A stretch of DNA of 64,000 nt. It comes from Flavobacteriaceae bacterium UJ101 (GTDB lineage: Bacteria; Bacteroidota; Bacteroidia; Flavobacteriales; UJ101). Below are positions 45,413-55,811 of this stretch, one piece after another (position 1 is the first letter of the stretch; every line of letters begins with the position of its first letter). The position numbers and the translations under genes were made by a program. The notes under the pieces are model-generated. The model saw only the letters and a list, made by a program, of their open reading frames with translations, was not told the DNA's origin and did no database searches. The stretch covers positions 2,428,501-2,492,500 of the forward strand of contig CP016269.1 in assembly GCA_001880285.1 (NCBI GenBank), given 5' to 3'.

Positions 45413-48400
45413 ATGAAAAAATATATATTATATGTATTATTACTAACAATGTGTTTTGGAACCTTTGTTTTAAAAGCACAATGTGGAGGAACAGTAGGGG
45501 GAACATTAAGTACTGATGATTTCGATGGAGATGGAATATGTAATGTTGATGATTTAGATGATGATAATGATGGAGTATTGGATACTGATGAATGTTCAAA
45601 CCCATCTATATTAGATGGTAAAGTTGATGGTTCTTTTGAATCATTAGCTTCTATAGCTAGTTCAAGTGGAGCAAACTCTAATCCGTTAGCAACAGGTTGG
45701 GAGCACGCTGCTGCTTCTTGTGATAGTTGGATAAATGCTGATAATACAGGTAGCGGTTGGGCTGCTGGGGCTAATAATGGACTTCCTAACTCTCCTGATG
45801 GAGGAGTTTATATTAGTGGATCGGCTTCATATAATGGAGGTGAAAGTGTTCGTACAGTAGCAGGAACTGTTGAAGTAACTACAGGTCAGGATTATGTGGT
45901 GTCTTTTTATCAAGCTTATGGAGGAGTAGTAGGGTCTGATGTTATTGGAAACCAAGCTCGTTTTAAAGTAACATTAGATGGACAAGTACAATATACTCCA
46001 GTGATGACATGGAATGGGGCAGGAGCTAATAGTTGGGAGTTAGTGACACTAACATTCACGAATATGCAAAATGCAAATCCTATTTTAGAAATTAGACCTG
46101 ATCCTGTTTCGTTAAATACAGGTTTTGCTAATGGATATATTTCTGTAGATGGTGTTGAATTAAAAAGAGTTAATTTTGTGAACACAGAATGTGATGATGA
46201 TAATGATGGTGTTCCAAATGTTTTTGACTTAGATAGTGATGGAGATGGATGTCCAGATGCCGTAGAAGCAGGTATTGTTGCTGGAGGATCAGTTGTTTTA
46301 ATAAATGGGGATGTAGTTAATGGAGATGGAACCACAAATACAACGGTTTCAACTGCTAATGCAAAAGTACAAGGAAGTTATGGAACGAATGGTTTAGCTG
46401 ACTCAATTGAAACAAGTGCTGAATCAGGAGAAGTAAGCTATAACTCTACATATAGCCTGTATGGTATTAATAACTCACTAAATGTATGTGTTGATACAGA
46501 TAATGATGGAGTAGGAGACTTAATTGATCTTGATAATGATAACGATGGAATTCCAGATAGTATGGAAATGATCTGTTCAAGTGAGTTTCTATCAAGTGCT
46601 ACATCGGAAGGTGATGGTTTGGCACCATCTTATACAGGAACAATTACAGACGGTACCAATAGTGCTACATTAGAATTTACAATGGATGCAACGACCAATG
46701 CTTCATGGTGGACAGCCTATGATGACGGCAGTGGTTGGCAATATAGATGGCATAGTAATACAAGTACTCAATTAACAGTCAATGAAAATTATAAATTGAC
46801 GAGTACATCGGGTGTATTAGGAAATTTTAAGTATGGAGTAAATGTTCCTGAAAATAATTCAGGAATAGGAGCGCAAACAAATAATGCTCAAGACATTACA
46901 TTTACATGGGCAACAGGACAAAAAGCTATTATTTCTAATCCTACAGGACAAATTACCAATTATGCAGATGGAGCAGAGGTAAGTTCTCCTGTGACTTTAA
47001 GTATCTCAGCTCAAACAATTGATAATTCTGATTGGAATATTGAAATACAAACAGAAACAAGTAAAATTTTTGAACTGGATGTAGCAAGAACAATTCCTTC
47101 TGGAACATTCACTTGGGAATCATTTGGATTTAATATGGGCTTATGTCAAGATCCAGATATGGATAATGATGGTAAGCCAAACTATTTAGATACAGATAGT
47201 GATGGAGATGGATGTTTTGATGCTTATGAAGCTGGAGTAACCGGTGCAACTTCTTCAACAGAAACAGTAGGTAATTCTACTAATGTCGGAACGAATGGTT
47301 TAGCCAATAGTGTGGAAACAAGTACCGATTCAGGAGTTATTAATTATGTATCAACCTATAATAAATATGCCATAACTGACTTTTTAAGTGTATGTGCTGA
47401 TACAGATGGAGATGGTGTAAATGATTTAATTGATATAGATGATGATAATGATGGTATTTTGGATGTTATAGAATCACCAAACTGTTATTATACAGAAGAT
47501 GAAGCAAAAGTGATTGCTGATGTGACATCTGATTTAACGATTGAAGCAGCAGCACGTCCATTTACAAATGCTTATGATGGAACAGATTCAACAGCAAGTT
47601 ATACCGGATTATCACCTAATCAAAATGGAATAGGATTAACAGTTTATGAAATTGTGCCAACAGCACCTGTAGCAATTAGTTCAATTGATTTTTCAATGTA
47701 CAATTTGGCCTTTACGAATGGGGCAGCCAATATGGTTAAAATGCAAGGGTATGCTAATGGAACATGGGACGACTTGGATGTTGCAGCCAACCATGCTGTA
47801 GTAAATGGTATTGAAACATTTACGAATACCTTGAACCCTACCAAAATTTATGAAAAGTTTAGAATAACAGGGGCTGCAGGTGTGGTATATTATGCACGAG
47901 TTCAAGAAATCTATTTGAATGTAAGTAATTATAATACACATGATAATCCAAAGACTAGTTGTAGTGATGACAATGATGGAGATGGAGAGTACAATCATGT
48001 GGATGTAGATAGTGACGGAGATGGATGTTTTGATGCAACGGAGGCGAATGTAGGTGTTACAGTTGATGCCAATGGACGTATTGCGACTACAGGTGCAGAA
48101 GTTGGATCGAATGGATTGGATAATGATATTGAAAGTGATGATACATCAAGTGCCACAACGACGTATACATCAACATATGATAAATATGCATTAAGTGACT
48201 TTTTAAATGCGTGTGCTGATACAGATGGAGATGGTATAAATGATTTAGTTGATATTGATGATGATAATGATGGAGTATTGGATATAATAGAATCACCAAA
48301 TTGTTATTATGCATTAGATGAACAGCCTTTAACAGGAGATCGTAGTGCTTATGCAGGTTTTTCAGTGAGTAGTGAAATGCCAACGTTTGCAGCCAATCCA

Positions 48401-51400
48401 GTTTCATTGTCAATAGATGGAGTAGAAACTACAGTAGGGAATACACGTTTTACAAATGCTCAAGCGATAGCAGGAAAAGAAGTATATAAAATAGAGTTAC
48501 CAGATGCGCTACAATTAGATGGAATTAAATTTAATTATGCAAGTACATATGGATTCTTTAATAATGGAGCTGTGATTTTACAAGGGAGTAATGATAACAG
48601 TACTTGGACAGATTTAAGTGCGTCAGTTACGTATACAATTAATCCAAACCCAGATGAAGATATTTTTAGTGTAACTCAAAATGCTGGATTGTATAAGTAT
48701 TATCGATTACAAGGAGTATCAGGAACAACCTATTCAAATGGTTATGGGGAGTTAGAATTATTAATATCTTCAAGTAATTATAATACACAAGATTATCCAA
48801 AGACCAATTGTAGTGATGATACAGATGGCGATGGAGAATACAATAACGTAGACGTTGATAGTGATAATGATGGATGTTTTGATGCAATTGAGGCAAATGT
48901 AGGAGTAGCAGTTGATGCTAACGGACGTATTGCCACTACGGGAGCAGAAGTTGGATCCAATGGATTAGATGATGATATTGAAAGTGATGATACATCAAGT
49001 GCCACAACCACGTATACATCAACATATAATAAGTATGCTTTATATGATACATTAAACGCATGTACCGATACAGATGGAGATGGTATAAATGATCTATTTG
49101 ATATAGACGATGATAATGATGGTATACTGGATGTTATGGAATCTCCAAATTGTTATTATACAGAAGATGAAGCAAAAGTGATTGCTGATGTGACATCTGA
49201 TTTAACGATTGAAGCAGCAGCACGTCCATTTACAAATGCCTATGATGGAACAGATTCAACAGCAAGTTATACCGGATTATCACCTAATCAAAATGGAATA
49301 GGATTAACAGTTTATGAAATTGTACCAACAATACCAGTAGCGATTAGTTCAATTGATTTTTCAATGTATAATTTAGCCTTTACGAATGGAGCAGCTAATA
49401 CTGTAAAGATGCAAGGATATGCTAATGGAGCATGGGAAGATTTAGATGTTGCAGCCAATCATGCTGTAGTAAATGGTATTGAAACGTTTACGAATACATT
49501 ACATCCTACTACAGTCTACGAAAAGTTTAGAATAACAGGGGCTGCAGGTGTGGTATATTATGCACGAGTACAAGAAATTTATTTGAATGTAAATAATTTT
49601 AATGCTCATGATAATCCAAAGACCAGTTGTAGTGATGACAATGATGGAGATGGAGAAAACAATCATGTAGATGTAGATAGTGATGGAGATGGATGTTTTG
49701 ATGCAACGGAGGCGAATGTAGGTGTTACAGTTGATGCCAATGGACGTATTGCGACTACAGGTGCAGAAGTTGGATCGAATGGATTGGATAATGATATCGA
49801 AAGTGATGATACATCAAGTGCTACAACTACATATACATCAACATATAATAAATATGCATTAAGTGACTTTTTGAATGCTTGTGCTGATACAGATGGAGAT
49901 GGTATAAATGATTTGTTTGACATTGATGATGATAACGATGGAATATTGGATATAATAGAATCACCAAATTGTTATTATACATTAGATGAACAACCTTTAA
50001 CAGGAGATCGTAGTGCTTATGCAGGTTTTTCAGTGAGTAGTGAAATGCCAACGTTTGCAGCTAATCCAGTTTCCTTATCGATAGATGGAGTAGAAACTAC
50101 AGCAGGAAATACACGTTTTACGAATGCTCAAGCGATAGCAGGAAAAGAAGTATACAAAATAGAGTTACCAGATGCGCTACAATTAGACGGAATTAAATTT
50201 AATTATGCAAGTACGTATGGATTCTTTAATAATGGGGAAGTAATTCTTCAAGGAAGTAATGATAACAGTACTTGGACAGATTTAAGTGCGTCAGTTACGT
50301 ATACAATTAATCCAAATCCAGATGAGGACATTTTTAGTGTAACTCAAAATGCTGGATTGTATAAGTATTATCGATTACAAGGAGTATCAGGAACAACCTA
50401 TTCAAATGGTTATGGAGAGTTAGAATTATTAATATCTTCAAGTAATTATAATACACAAGATTATCCAAAATCGAGTTGTAGTGATGATATAGATGGTGAT
50501 GGAGAATACAACCATTTGGACGTTAATAGTGATGGAGATACCTGTTTTGATGCAATAGAGGCGAATGTAGGAGTAGCAGTTGATGCTAACGGACGTATTG
50601 CCACTACGGGAGCAGAAGTTGGAACAAACGGATTGGATGATGATATTGAAAGTGATGATACATCAAGTGCCACAACCACATATACATCAACGTATAGTAG
50701 ATATGCAGTAAGTGATTTCTTAGACTTATGTGCTGATACAGATGGTGATGGAATAAGTGATTTAGAAGATCTTGATGATGATAACGATGGGGTATTGGAT
50801 ATAGTAGAATCCCCTAACTGTTATTATACAGAAGATGAAGCAAGAGCAATAACTAGTGTAACATCTGATTTAACAATTGAGGCAGCGGGACGTCCATTTA
50901 CAAATGCTTATGATGGAGTAGATACCACATCAAGTTATACAGGAGTTGCTAATGCTCAAAATGCAGTTGGATTAGCGGTATATGAAATTACACCTACAAC
51001 ACCATTGGCAGTTAATTCAATTGACTTTTCAATGTTTAATATTGCTTTTGGAGCAGCAACAGCAACATTCAAATTACAAGGTTATACTAATGGAGCATGG
51101 GAAGATTTAGATGTTGCTGCATCAAGAACTGTAGTAAATGCAACAGAGACGTTTACCAATACGCTGCATCCAACAACATTCTATGAGAAATTTAGAATTG
51201 TAGGAGTGACGGGTACTACAACTCAAGCACGAGTTAAAGAGATTTACATTAATATTAATAACTATAATGGGCAAGATTACCCTAAGGAGACTTGTAGTGA
51301 TGATGCAGATGGTGATGGAGATTATAATCATTTAGATCTTAATAGTGATGGAGATGGTTGTTCTGATGCATTTGAAGCAGGTGCCACAACGGACAAAACT

Positions 51401-53785
51401 ACCGATTATAAATTTTCCATTTCACAAGGTGCTGGAAATGGAGATGAAAATGGAAATGGATTAGCAGATACAGTTGAAGATTTACCTGCAAACCCAGGAA
51501 CCATTAGTTATACTTCAACATACAACGATTATGCGTTAGATGATCAATTGAATTTGTGTATTGATACAGATGGGGATACAGTACCTGATGTGATTGACTT
51601 AGATGATGATAACGATGGAATTCCAGATGTTTTGGAGCAAGTTGATGGAGTTGATGTTGATACAGATGGAGATAATACTGTTAACCGTTTAGATACCGAT
51701 AGTGATGGAGATTCTTGTCCAGATGCATTTGAGGCTGATGTTACAGGTGCTACAGCAGCAACAAGTACAATAGCATCTACTTTTGCCGAAGTTGGTGCAA
51801 ATGGTCTAGCTGATTCTGTAGAAAAAACAGCTGAATCGGGTAAAATAAATTATACATCAACTTATATTATAGCTACAATTAAAGAATTAAGTAAATGTTT
51901 AGATTCTGATGGAGATAGTGTAGTAGATATGGATGATTTAGATGCAGATAATGATGGAGTACTGGATTCTGTAGAGGGCTTTAATTATGGTTTCATATGT
52001 GATCCTATAACAAGTAACTTTGGATTTAGTGGAGCTAGAAATACAATTGCTATAAATGATGAAGGAACTATGTTTGTAATGGGGAATTATACACAACCTA
52101 ATACATATACAGATTTAGAGGGAGTAGTTACTCCAGATTCGGAAGCACGAACATTTGCCTTTTTAAATCCTGATTTTACTTTCCAAGATGGTACAAATGA
52201 TTTAATCGCAGTTGAAGTAACACAACCTGGAACAAGTACAAATGTAAATATATCATTATCAGATGGAAGTTTCTTAGTAAGCAAATTTGTAAGTGGAGTT
52301 GGAGATCCACAAGTATGGAAGATTAATAAAGATGGTTCAATAGCTCGATGGGGAGGAACGACCAATAGCTTTATTAATAATGCTGATATTCATCAAAATC
52401 CGTATACAGGAAATATTTTCTGGACACACCGTACTACAAATTTAGCAGGTACATGGTATTTCTATAAAATGAATGTAGATGGAACACCGGATACAACATC
52501 TAACTTTGCTCCAAAACCTGTAACCATTACAAATGGAGGTAATTTACAGCAAGTAGCCAGCTTTAATGATGGTAGTCCGATTGTTCAATTGAATCATAAA
52601 TTGGTTAAATATAATGTAGACGGTACTCAAAGTACAGATTTTGATTTCTCTATTTCAGCTATTAATGAAATGGAGGTTACAGAAGATAATAAATTAGTAG
52701 TAGCATTTACTTCTCCTACAGCTACTTATGGAGGTTATCAAGGTATTGTGAGATTTAATGCTGACGGTTCAGTTGATACGACATTTGAAGGAATTACACC
52801 TACAGGTACTATGCGTGACATGATGGTTAATCCTGATACACAAGAAACGTATTTATTGACTTCAGAAGGTATTTTTAAATGGAAAGAAGATGGTACGTTA
52901 GATACTGATTTTATGACCATTGCAAATGATACGAGTATTACTTTAACTAGTTTTGCAAGAGTATTCAAATTTGCCTTACAACCTGATGGAAAAATTGTAG
53001 TTATTGGAAATGGTGGAACAGGTACGTTTACAAGTGCTTCAGGAAATACACACGGTAATATTACCCGTTTCTTATCTAATGGTTATTTAGATGATGGAAG
53101 TTATAATGTTGGATGTTCAGATTATGATGATACCGATACAACGTTAGATGCCACAACATATACATTTGGTAATGTAACCTATCGAGTTGTAACACGAAAT
53201 ACAGATACAGATGGAATTCCTGATTATTTAGACTTAGATAGTGATGGAGATGCATGTCCTGATGCAAATGAATCCAGTGTTACCAGTGCAACCGGTTCTG
53301 TGACATTAATTGATGGAAATGTAGTTAATGGAGATGGAACCGTAAATACAACCACTACTACTGCAAACGCTGTAGTTCAAGGAGGGTATGGAGCCAATGG
53401 TTTTGCAGACAGTTTAGAAACAACAGAAGATGGAACCTTTACAGGTACTTATACCTATGGTAATGCATTAGATGCAATGGTAAGTAATTGTGTATGTACT
53501 GTAGATCCATTAACAACAGGAACCCCAGAAGTTACGAAGACCGGAATTTCAACATTGGATATAAATCCAACAAATAATTGGCCGACCGATGTAAACAATG
53601 GTTTCTTAGTCTTAGAATCAACCAATAAAGGATTTGTCATAACAAGAATAGCAGACCCAGAGACTGCTATTGCAAATCCAATTGAAGGAATGTTAGTATT
53701 TGATACAACAGAAAAGTGTCTAAAACTATACAAAGGAGCTGCTAATGGAGGATGGACAGGATGTATTCAAAGAGCATGTCCATAA
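45413..53785 (+). CDS. Giant TSP3-repeat/discoidin adhesin with a delta-60-like propeller
   Basis: A 2790-residue exported protein with a signal peptide (FVLKAQ near 22). TSP3-like calcium loops (DTDGDGINDLVDIDDDND type) recur along its length. A jelly-roll-like domain is at about 63-258 and another at about 390-580. Residues about 660-2050 hold five discoidin (F5/8 type C)-like units in the order A-B-A-B-A; type A has MQGYANGTWDDLD, type B has LQGSNDNSTWTDL. Residues about 2190-2570 hold delta-60-type propeller blades (QPDGKIVVIGNGG, RFNADGSVDTTF). It ends in a Cys-containing copy of the module shared with the upstream protein. I see no T9SS type A or B sorting domain. It is probably a cell-surface adhesin binding glycans or matrix. 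Confidence 0.9.
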   Translation: MKKYILYVLLLTMCFGTFVLKAQCGGTVGGTLSTDDFDGDGICNVDDLDDDNDGVLDTDECSNPSILDGKVDGSFESLASIASSSGANSNPLATGWEHAAASCDSWINADNTGSGWAAGANNGLPNSPDGGVYISGSASYNGGESVRTVAGTVEVTTGQDYVVSFYQAYGGVVGSDVIGNQARFKVTLDGQVQYTPVMTWNGAGANSWELVTLTFTNMQNANPILEIRPDPVSLNTGFANGYISVDGVELKRVNFVNTECDDDNDGVPNVFDLDSDGDGCPDAVEAGIVAGGSVVLINGDVVNGDGTTNTTVSTANAKVQGSYGTNGLADSIETSAESGEVSYNSTYSLYGINNSLNVCVDTDNDGVGDLIDLDNDNDGIPDSMEMICSSEFLSSATSEGDGLAPSYTGTITDGTNSATLEFTMDATTNASWWTAYDDGSGWQYRWHSNTSTQLTVNENYKLTSTSGVLGNFKYGVNVPENNSGIGAQTNNAQDITFTWATGQKAIISNPTGQITNYADGAEVSSPVTLSISAQTIDNSDWNIEIQTETSKIFELDVARTIPSGTFTWESFGFNMGLCQDPDMDNDGKPNYLDTDSDGDGCFDAYEAGVTGATSSTETVGNSTNVGTNGLANSVETSTDSGVINYVSTYNKYAITDFLSVCADTDGDGVNDLIDIDDDNDGILDVIESPNCYYTEDEAKVIADVTSDLTIEAAARPFTNAYDGTDSTASYTGLSPNQNGIGLTVYEIVPTAPVAISSIDFSMYNLAFTNGAANMVKMQGYANGTWDDLDVAANHAVVNGIETFTNTLNPTKIYEKFRITGAAGVVYYARVQEIYLNVSNYNTHDNPKTSCSDDNDGDGEYNHVDVDSDGDGCFDATEANVGVTVDANGRIATTGAEVGSNGLDNDIESDDTSSATTTYTSTYDKYALSDFLNACADTDGDGINDLVDIDDDNDGVLDIIESPNCYYALDEQPLTGDRSAYAGFSVSSEMPTFAANPVSLSIDGVETTVGNTRFTNAQAIAGKEVYKIELPDALQLDGIKFNYASTYGFFNNGAVILQGSNDNSTWTDLSASVTYTINPNPDEDIFSVTQNAGLYKYYRLQGVSGTTYSNGYGELELLISSSNYNTQDYPKTNCSDDTDGDGEYNNVDVDSDNDGCFDAIEANVGVAVDANGRIATTGAEVGSNGLDDDIESDDTSSATTTYTSTYNKYALYDTLNACTDTDGDGINDLFDIDDDNDGILDVMESPNCYYTEDEAKVIADVTSDLTIEAAARPFTNAYDGTDSTASYTGLSPNQNGIGLTVYEIVPTIPVAISSIDFSMYNLAFTNGAANTVKMQGYANGAWEDLDVAANHAVVNGIETFTNTLHPTTVYEKFRITGAAGVVYYARVQEIYLNVNNFNAHDNPKTSCSDDNDGDGENNHVDVDSDGDGCFDATEANVGVTVDANGRIATTGAEVGSNGLDNDIESDDTSSATTTYTSTYNKYALSDFLNACADTDGDGINDLFDIDDDNDGILDIIESPNCYYTLDEQPLTGDRSAYAGFSVSSEMPTFAANPVSLSIDGVETTAGNTRFTNAQAIAGKEVYKIELPDALQLDGIKFNYASTYGFFNNGEVILQGSNDNSTWTDLSASVTYTINPNPDEDIFSVTQNAGLYKYYRLQGVSGTTYSNGYGELELLISSSNYNTQDYPKSSCSDDIDGDGEYNHLDVNSDGDTCFDAIEANVGVAVDANGRIATTGAEVGTNGLDDDIESDDTSSATTTYTSTYSRYAVSDFLDLCADTDGDGISDLEDLDDDNDGVLDIVESPNCYYTEDEARAITSVTSDLTIEAAGRPFTNAYDGVDTTSSYTGVANAQNAVGLAVYEITPTTPLAVNSIDFSMFNIAFGAATATFKLQGYTNGAWEDLDVAASRTVVNATETFTNTLHPTTFYEKFRIVGVTGTTTQARVKEIYININNYNGQDYPKETCSDDADGDGDYNHLDLNSDGDGCSDAFEAGATTDKTTDYKFSISQGAGNGDENGNGLADTVEDLPANPGTISYTSTYNDYALDDQLNLCIDTDGDTVPDVIDLDDDNDGIPDVLEQVDGVDVDTDGDNTVNRLDTDSDGDSCPDAFEADVTGATAATSTIASTFAEVGANGLADSVEKTAESGKINYTSTYIIATIKELSKCLDSDGDSVVDMDDLDADNDGVLDSVEGFNYGFICDPITSNFGFSGARNTIAINDEGTMFVMGNYTQPNTYTDLEGVVTPDSEARTFAFLNPDFTFQDGTNDLIAVEVTQPGTSTNVNISLSDGSFLVSKFVSGVGDPQVWKINKDGSIARWGGTTNSFINNADIHQNPYTGNIFWTHRTTNLAGTWYFYKMNVDGTPDTTSNFAPKPVTITNGGNLQQVASFNDGSPIVQLNHKLVKYNVDGTQSTDFDFSISAINEMEVTEDNKLVVAFTSPTATYGGYQGIVRFNADGSVDTTFEGITPTGTMRDMMVNPDTQETYLLTSEGIFKWKEDGTLDTDFMTIANDTSITLTSFARVFKFALQPDGKIVVIGNGGTGTFTSASGNTHGNITRFLSNGYLDDGSYNVGCSDYDDTDTTLDATTYTFGNVTYRVVTRNTDTDGIPDYLDLDSDGDACPDANESSVTSATGSVTLIDGNVVNGDGTVNTTTTTANAVVQGGYGANGFADSLETTEDGTFTGTYTYGNALDAMVSNCVCTVDPLTTGTPEVTKTGISTLDINPTNNWPTDVNNGFLVLESTNKGFVITRIADPETAIANPIEGMLVFDTTEKCLKLYKGAANGGWTGCIQRACP
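47396..51557 (+). repeat. Nearly identical 1.67-kb tandem DNA repeat within the adhesin
   Basis: Counted from the TSP3 anchor, units begin near 47396 (A), 48214 (B), 49063 (A), 49882 (B) and 50732 (A'). An A+B period is about 1668 bases (556 codons). The first A+B pair and its second copy match over long stretches at the DNA level, including synonymous positions, while the last A' is more diverged. All boundaries keep the frame. Confidence 0.85.
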
Positions 53786-53823
53786 TAAATAATAAGAACA
53801 GAGTTCTTAAATTGATTTAAATG

Positions 53824-53856
53824 AAAAAGGATGATCTATTTGATCATCCTTTTTTT
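53824..53856 (+). terminator. Terminator after the adhesin gene
   Basis: Arms AAAAAGGATGATC (53824-53836) and GATCATCCTTTTT (53842-53854) form a perfect 13-bp stem followed by T residues. A-rich sequence upstream also allows use for the convergent AraC gene. Confidence 0.88.
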
Positions 53857-53878
53857 ATTGTATAGATACAATGTATTT

Positions 53879-54727
53879 TTAAGTATGATGTGTTTTTCTG
53901 AAATTAGAAGGAGTAACCCCTTTTATTTGCTTAAATTTTCTATTAAAATTGGATAGATTATTAAACCCAGAACGAAAACAAATGTCCAAAATAGTTAAAT
54001 CTTCATTTTTAGTTAATAATTTGCATGCATTTCCAATTCTAATTTCAGTTAAAAAATTAACGAATGTTTTATTTGTTCGTTGTTTAAAATAACGACAAAA
54101 AGCATTCGGTGTCATATAAGCTATATTGGCTACTTCTTTTAAGGTAATATTACGATGAAACTCATTCATAACAAATTGAAAGATATGATCCATACGTTTT
54201 CCTTCATCTTCAGAATACTGATTGTATAAAATGATAGAAGACAATGGGTTATAAGGTAATTTGTAAAGATGTTTTAAGATTTCCAGTAAGATGATAAAAC
54301 GATCAATTTTAGAGGTGCTTTTCGCTCGTTGCATAAGAGCCTCTATTTCTACTGTTTTGTAACGTACTAAAATACCTCTGTTGAAAGCTTCAAAAAGAGA
54401 TTGAAATTCAAAAAATTCAGGAAGGTTAAAAAAATTTTTACCAAAAGAATCTTTTGAAAAAAATAAAGAAATCATTTTAACTTGTTCACAAGGCTTTGTA
54501 TCACATTTAAAAACATGAGGAAGTTTTTCTCCTATGATAAAAAAATCATGCGGTTTAAAAGATCCAATAGCATCACCAATGATGTAAGTGCCTTCTCCTT
54601 TTTCAATATAACTAATTTGAATTTCCTGATGTTGATGTAATTTATCATAAAAAATGCGACCAACATCTTCTTGATAAATTAAAGTGTCTGTAGAACTTTT
54701 AGGAATTTTAAAGGGTAATACTTTCAT
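53879..54727 (-). CDS. AraC-family transcriptional regulator of the hydroxyproline island
   Basis: From ATG 54727 this is a 282-residue regulator. The N-terminal cupin-like domain (RIFYDKLHQHQEIQISYIEKG, LPHVFKCD) is a ligand pocket. The C-terminal AraC domain has two HTH units, the first with NITLKEVANIAYMTPNAFCRYFKQRT and the second ILDICFRSGFNNLSNFNRKFKQ (given in parts). It is divergent from the operon that starts at 54880 and is the likely switch for hydroxyproline genes. The target and inducer are inferred from position only. The first nine codons of the longer ORF coincide with an AT-rich region. Confidence 0.88.
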   Translation of the reverse strand: MKVLPFKIPKSSTDTLIYQEDVGRIFYDKLHQHQEIQISYIEKGEGTYIIGDAIGSFKPHDFFIIGEKLPHVFKCDTKPCEQVKMISLFFSKDSFGKNFFNLPEFFEFQSLFEAFNRGILVRYKTVEIEALMQRAKSTSKIDRFIILLEILKHLYKLPYNPLSSIILYNQYSEDEGKRMDHIFQFVMNEFHRNITLKEVANIAYMTPNAFCRYFKQRTNKTFVNFLTEIRIGNACKLLTKNEDLTILDICFRSGFNNLSNFNRKFKQIKGVTPSNFRKTHHT

Positions 54728-54849
54728 AAGATCAAATTTAATAAAAATATGCATATATTAATATCAAAAACAGAGTATCTCAGTATGTACAGGGTAAAAT
54801 AGTATTATAAGGTGGTAAAAAACAGATATAAAAAACAATATACAACTTC

Positions 54850-54857
54850 TAAATTTG
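54850..54857 (+). promoter_or_regulatory. -7 element for the hydroxyproline operon
   Basis: TAAATTTG matches TAnnTTTG and ends 22 bases before the ATG at 54880. The 152-base divergent gap also holds a 10-base palindrome ATATGCATAT at 54747-54756. No activator site can be named. Confidence 0.45.
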
Positions 54858-54879
54858 TTTTCATAAAAATTATATAAAT

Positions 54880-55806
54880 ATGCAAATAAATTGGAAAGGA
54901 GTAATGCCTGCCGTTACAACTAAATTTACTTTAGAAGATACATTGGATTTAGCCAATTTTGAAATTAATATACAAGCACAAGTAGAAGCTGGAGTTCATG
55001 GAATTATTTTAGGGGGGACACTTGGAGAAGCCAGTACTTTATCAGAAGATGAAAAAATAATTTTAGTTCGAGAAACTGTACGTATAGTAAAAGGAAAAAT
55101 CCCTGTAATTATCAATATTGCAGAACAATCCACTAAAGAAGCAATTTATGCAGCCAAAATAGCAGAAGAAGATGGAGCATCTGGTTTGATGATATTACCT
55201 CCAATGCGTTATAAAGCAGATGATAATGAAACTGTAACTTATTTTAAAAAGATAGCAGAAAGTACTTCTTTACCTATTATGATTTATAATAATCCTGTTG
55301 ATTATGGTATTGAAGTGACTTTAGATATGTTTGAAGAACTAGCAGTATGTAAAAATATACAGGCTGTAAAAGAATCTACACGAGATATTTCAAATATTAC
55401 CCGAATGAAAAATCGTTTTGGAGATCGATTTAAAATTTTAAGTGGAGTGGACACATTGGCTCTTGAAAGTTTATTGATGGGGGCTGATGGTTGGGTTGCA
55501 GGATTAGTTTGTGCTTTCCCAAAAGAAACGGTAGCTATTTATAGTTTAGTAAAAGCGGGTCGTTTAGAAGAAGCATTAGCTATTTATCGTTGGTTTTTAC
55601 CTTTATTAGAGTTAGATATTAATTCTAAACTGGTACAAAATATAAAATTAGCAGAAGTAGCCACTGGAATAGGTACCGAATATGTAAGAGAGCCACGTTT
55701 ACCTTTACAAGGAAAAGAAAGAGAAAAAGTACTTGAAATTATTGAAAAAGGGATACAAACAAGACCTGTACTACCTAATTATAAAAATTTATTAATAGAG
55801 GTTTAA
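54880..55806 (+). CDS. DapA-family Delta1-pyrroline-4-hydroxy-2-carboxylate deaminase (probable)
   Basis: A 308-residue DapA/NAL superfamily TIM barrel. It shows GGTLGEASTLSEDEK (substrate loop), IMIYNNPVDYGIEV (Tyr) and AVKESTRDISNITR with the Schiff-base lysine. The family includes several aldolases and dehydratases, but the neighbours (4-hydroxyproline epimerase, D-amino-acid oxidase and semialdehyde dehydrogenase) indicate the deaminase that converts pyrroline-4-hydroxy-2-carboxylate to alpha-ketoglutarate semialdehyde. It is the first gene of the operon and precedes the dehydrogenase by five bases. Confidence 0.8.
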   Translation: MQINWKGVMPAVTTKFTLEDTLDLANFEINIQAQVEAGVHGIILGGTLGEASTLSEDEKIILVRETVRIVKGKIPVIINIAEQSTKEAIYAAKIAEEDGASGLMILPPMRYKADDNETVTYFKKIAESTSLPIMIYNNPVDYGIEVTLDMFEELAVCKNIQAVKESTRDISNITRMKNRFGDRFKILSGVDTLALESLLMGADGWVAGLVCAFPKETVAIYSLVKAGRLEEALAIYRWFLPLLELDINSKLVQNIKLAEVATGIGTEYVREPRLPLQGKEREKVLEIIEKGIQTRPVLPNYKNLLIEV

Positions 55807-55811
55807 CTGAT

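Noticed and set aside
47396-51557. Regular repeats considered as a possible CRISPR or noncoding array.
   Set aside because: Period of 820-850 bases, in-frame coding and protein domain match rule out CRISPR; the units are adhesin domains.
45342-53733. Many open frames on the minus strand across the adhesin gene, each about 60-140 codons.
   Set aside because: They mirror the repeated Asp/Gly/Asn codons of the adhesin, repeat in step with its units and have no gene-like protein composition.
53785-53785. Possible T9SS sorting domain at the adhesin C-terminus.
   Set aside because: The end reads as the shared module plus Cys, without the YPNP or gliding-associated pattern, so I do not call a sorting domain.
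54733-54740. Minus-strand TAAATTTG a few bases upstream of the AraC ATG as its promoter.
   Set aside because: It would put the transcription start at the ATG; AT-rich chance matches are common and no -33 box is present.
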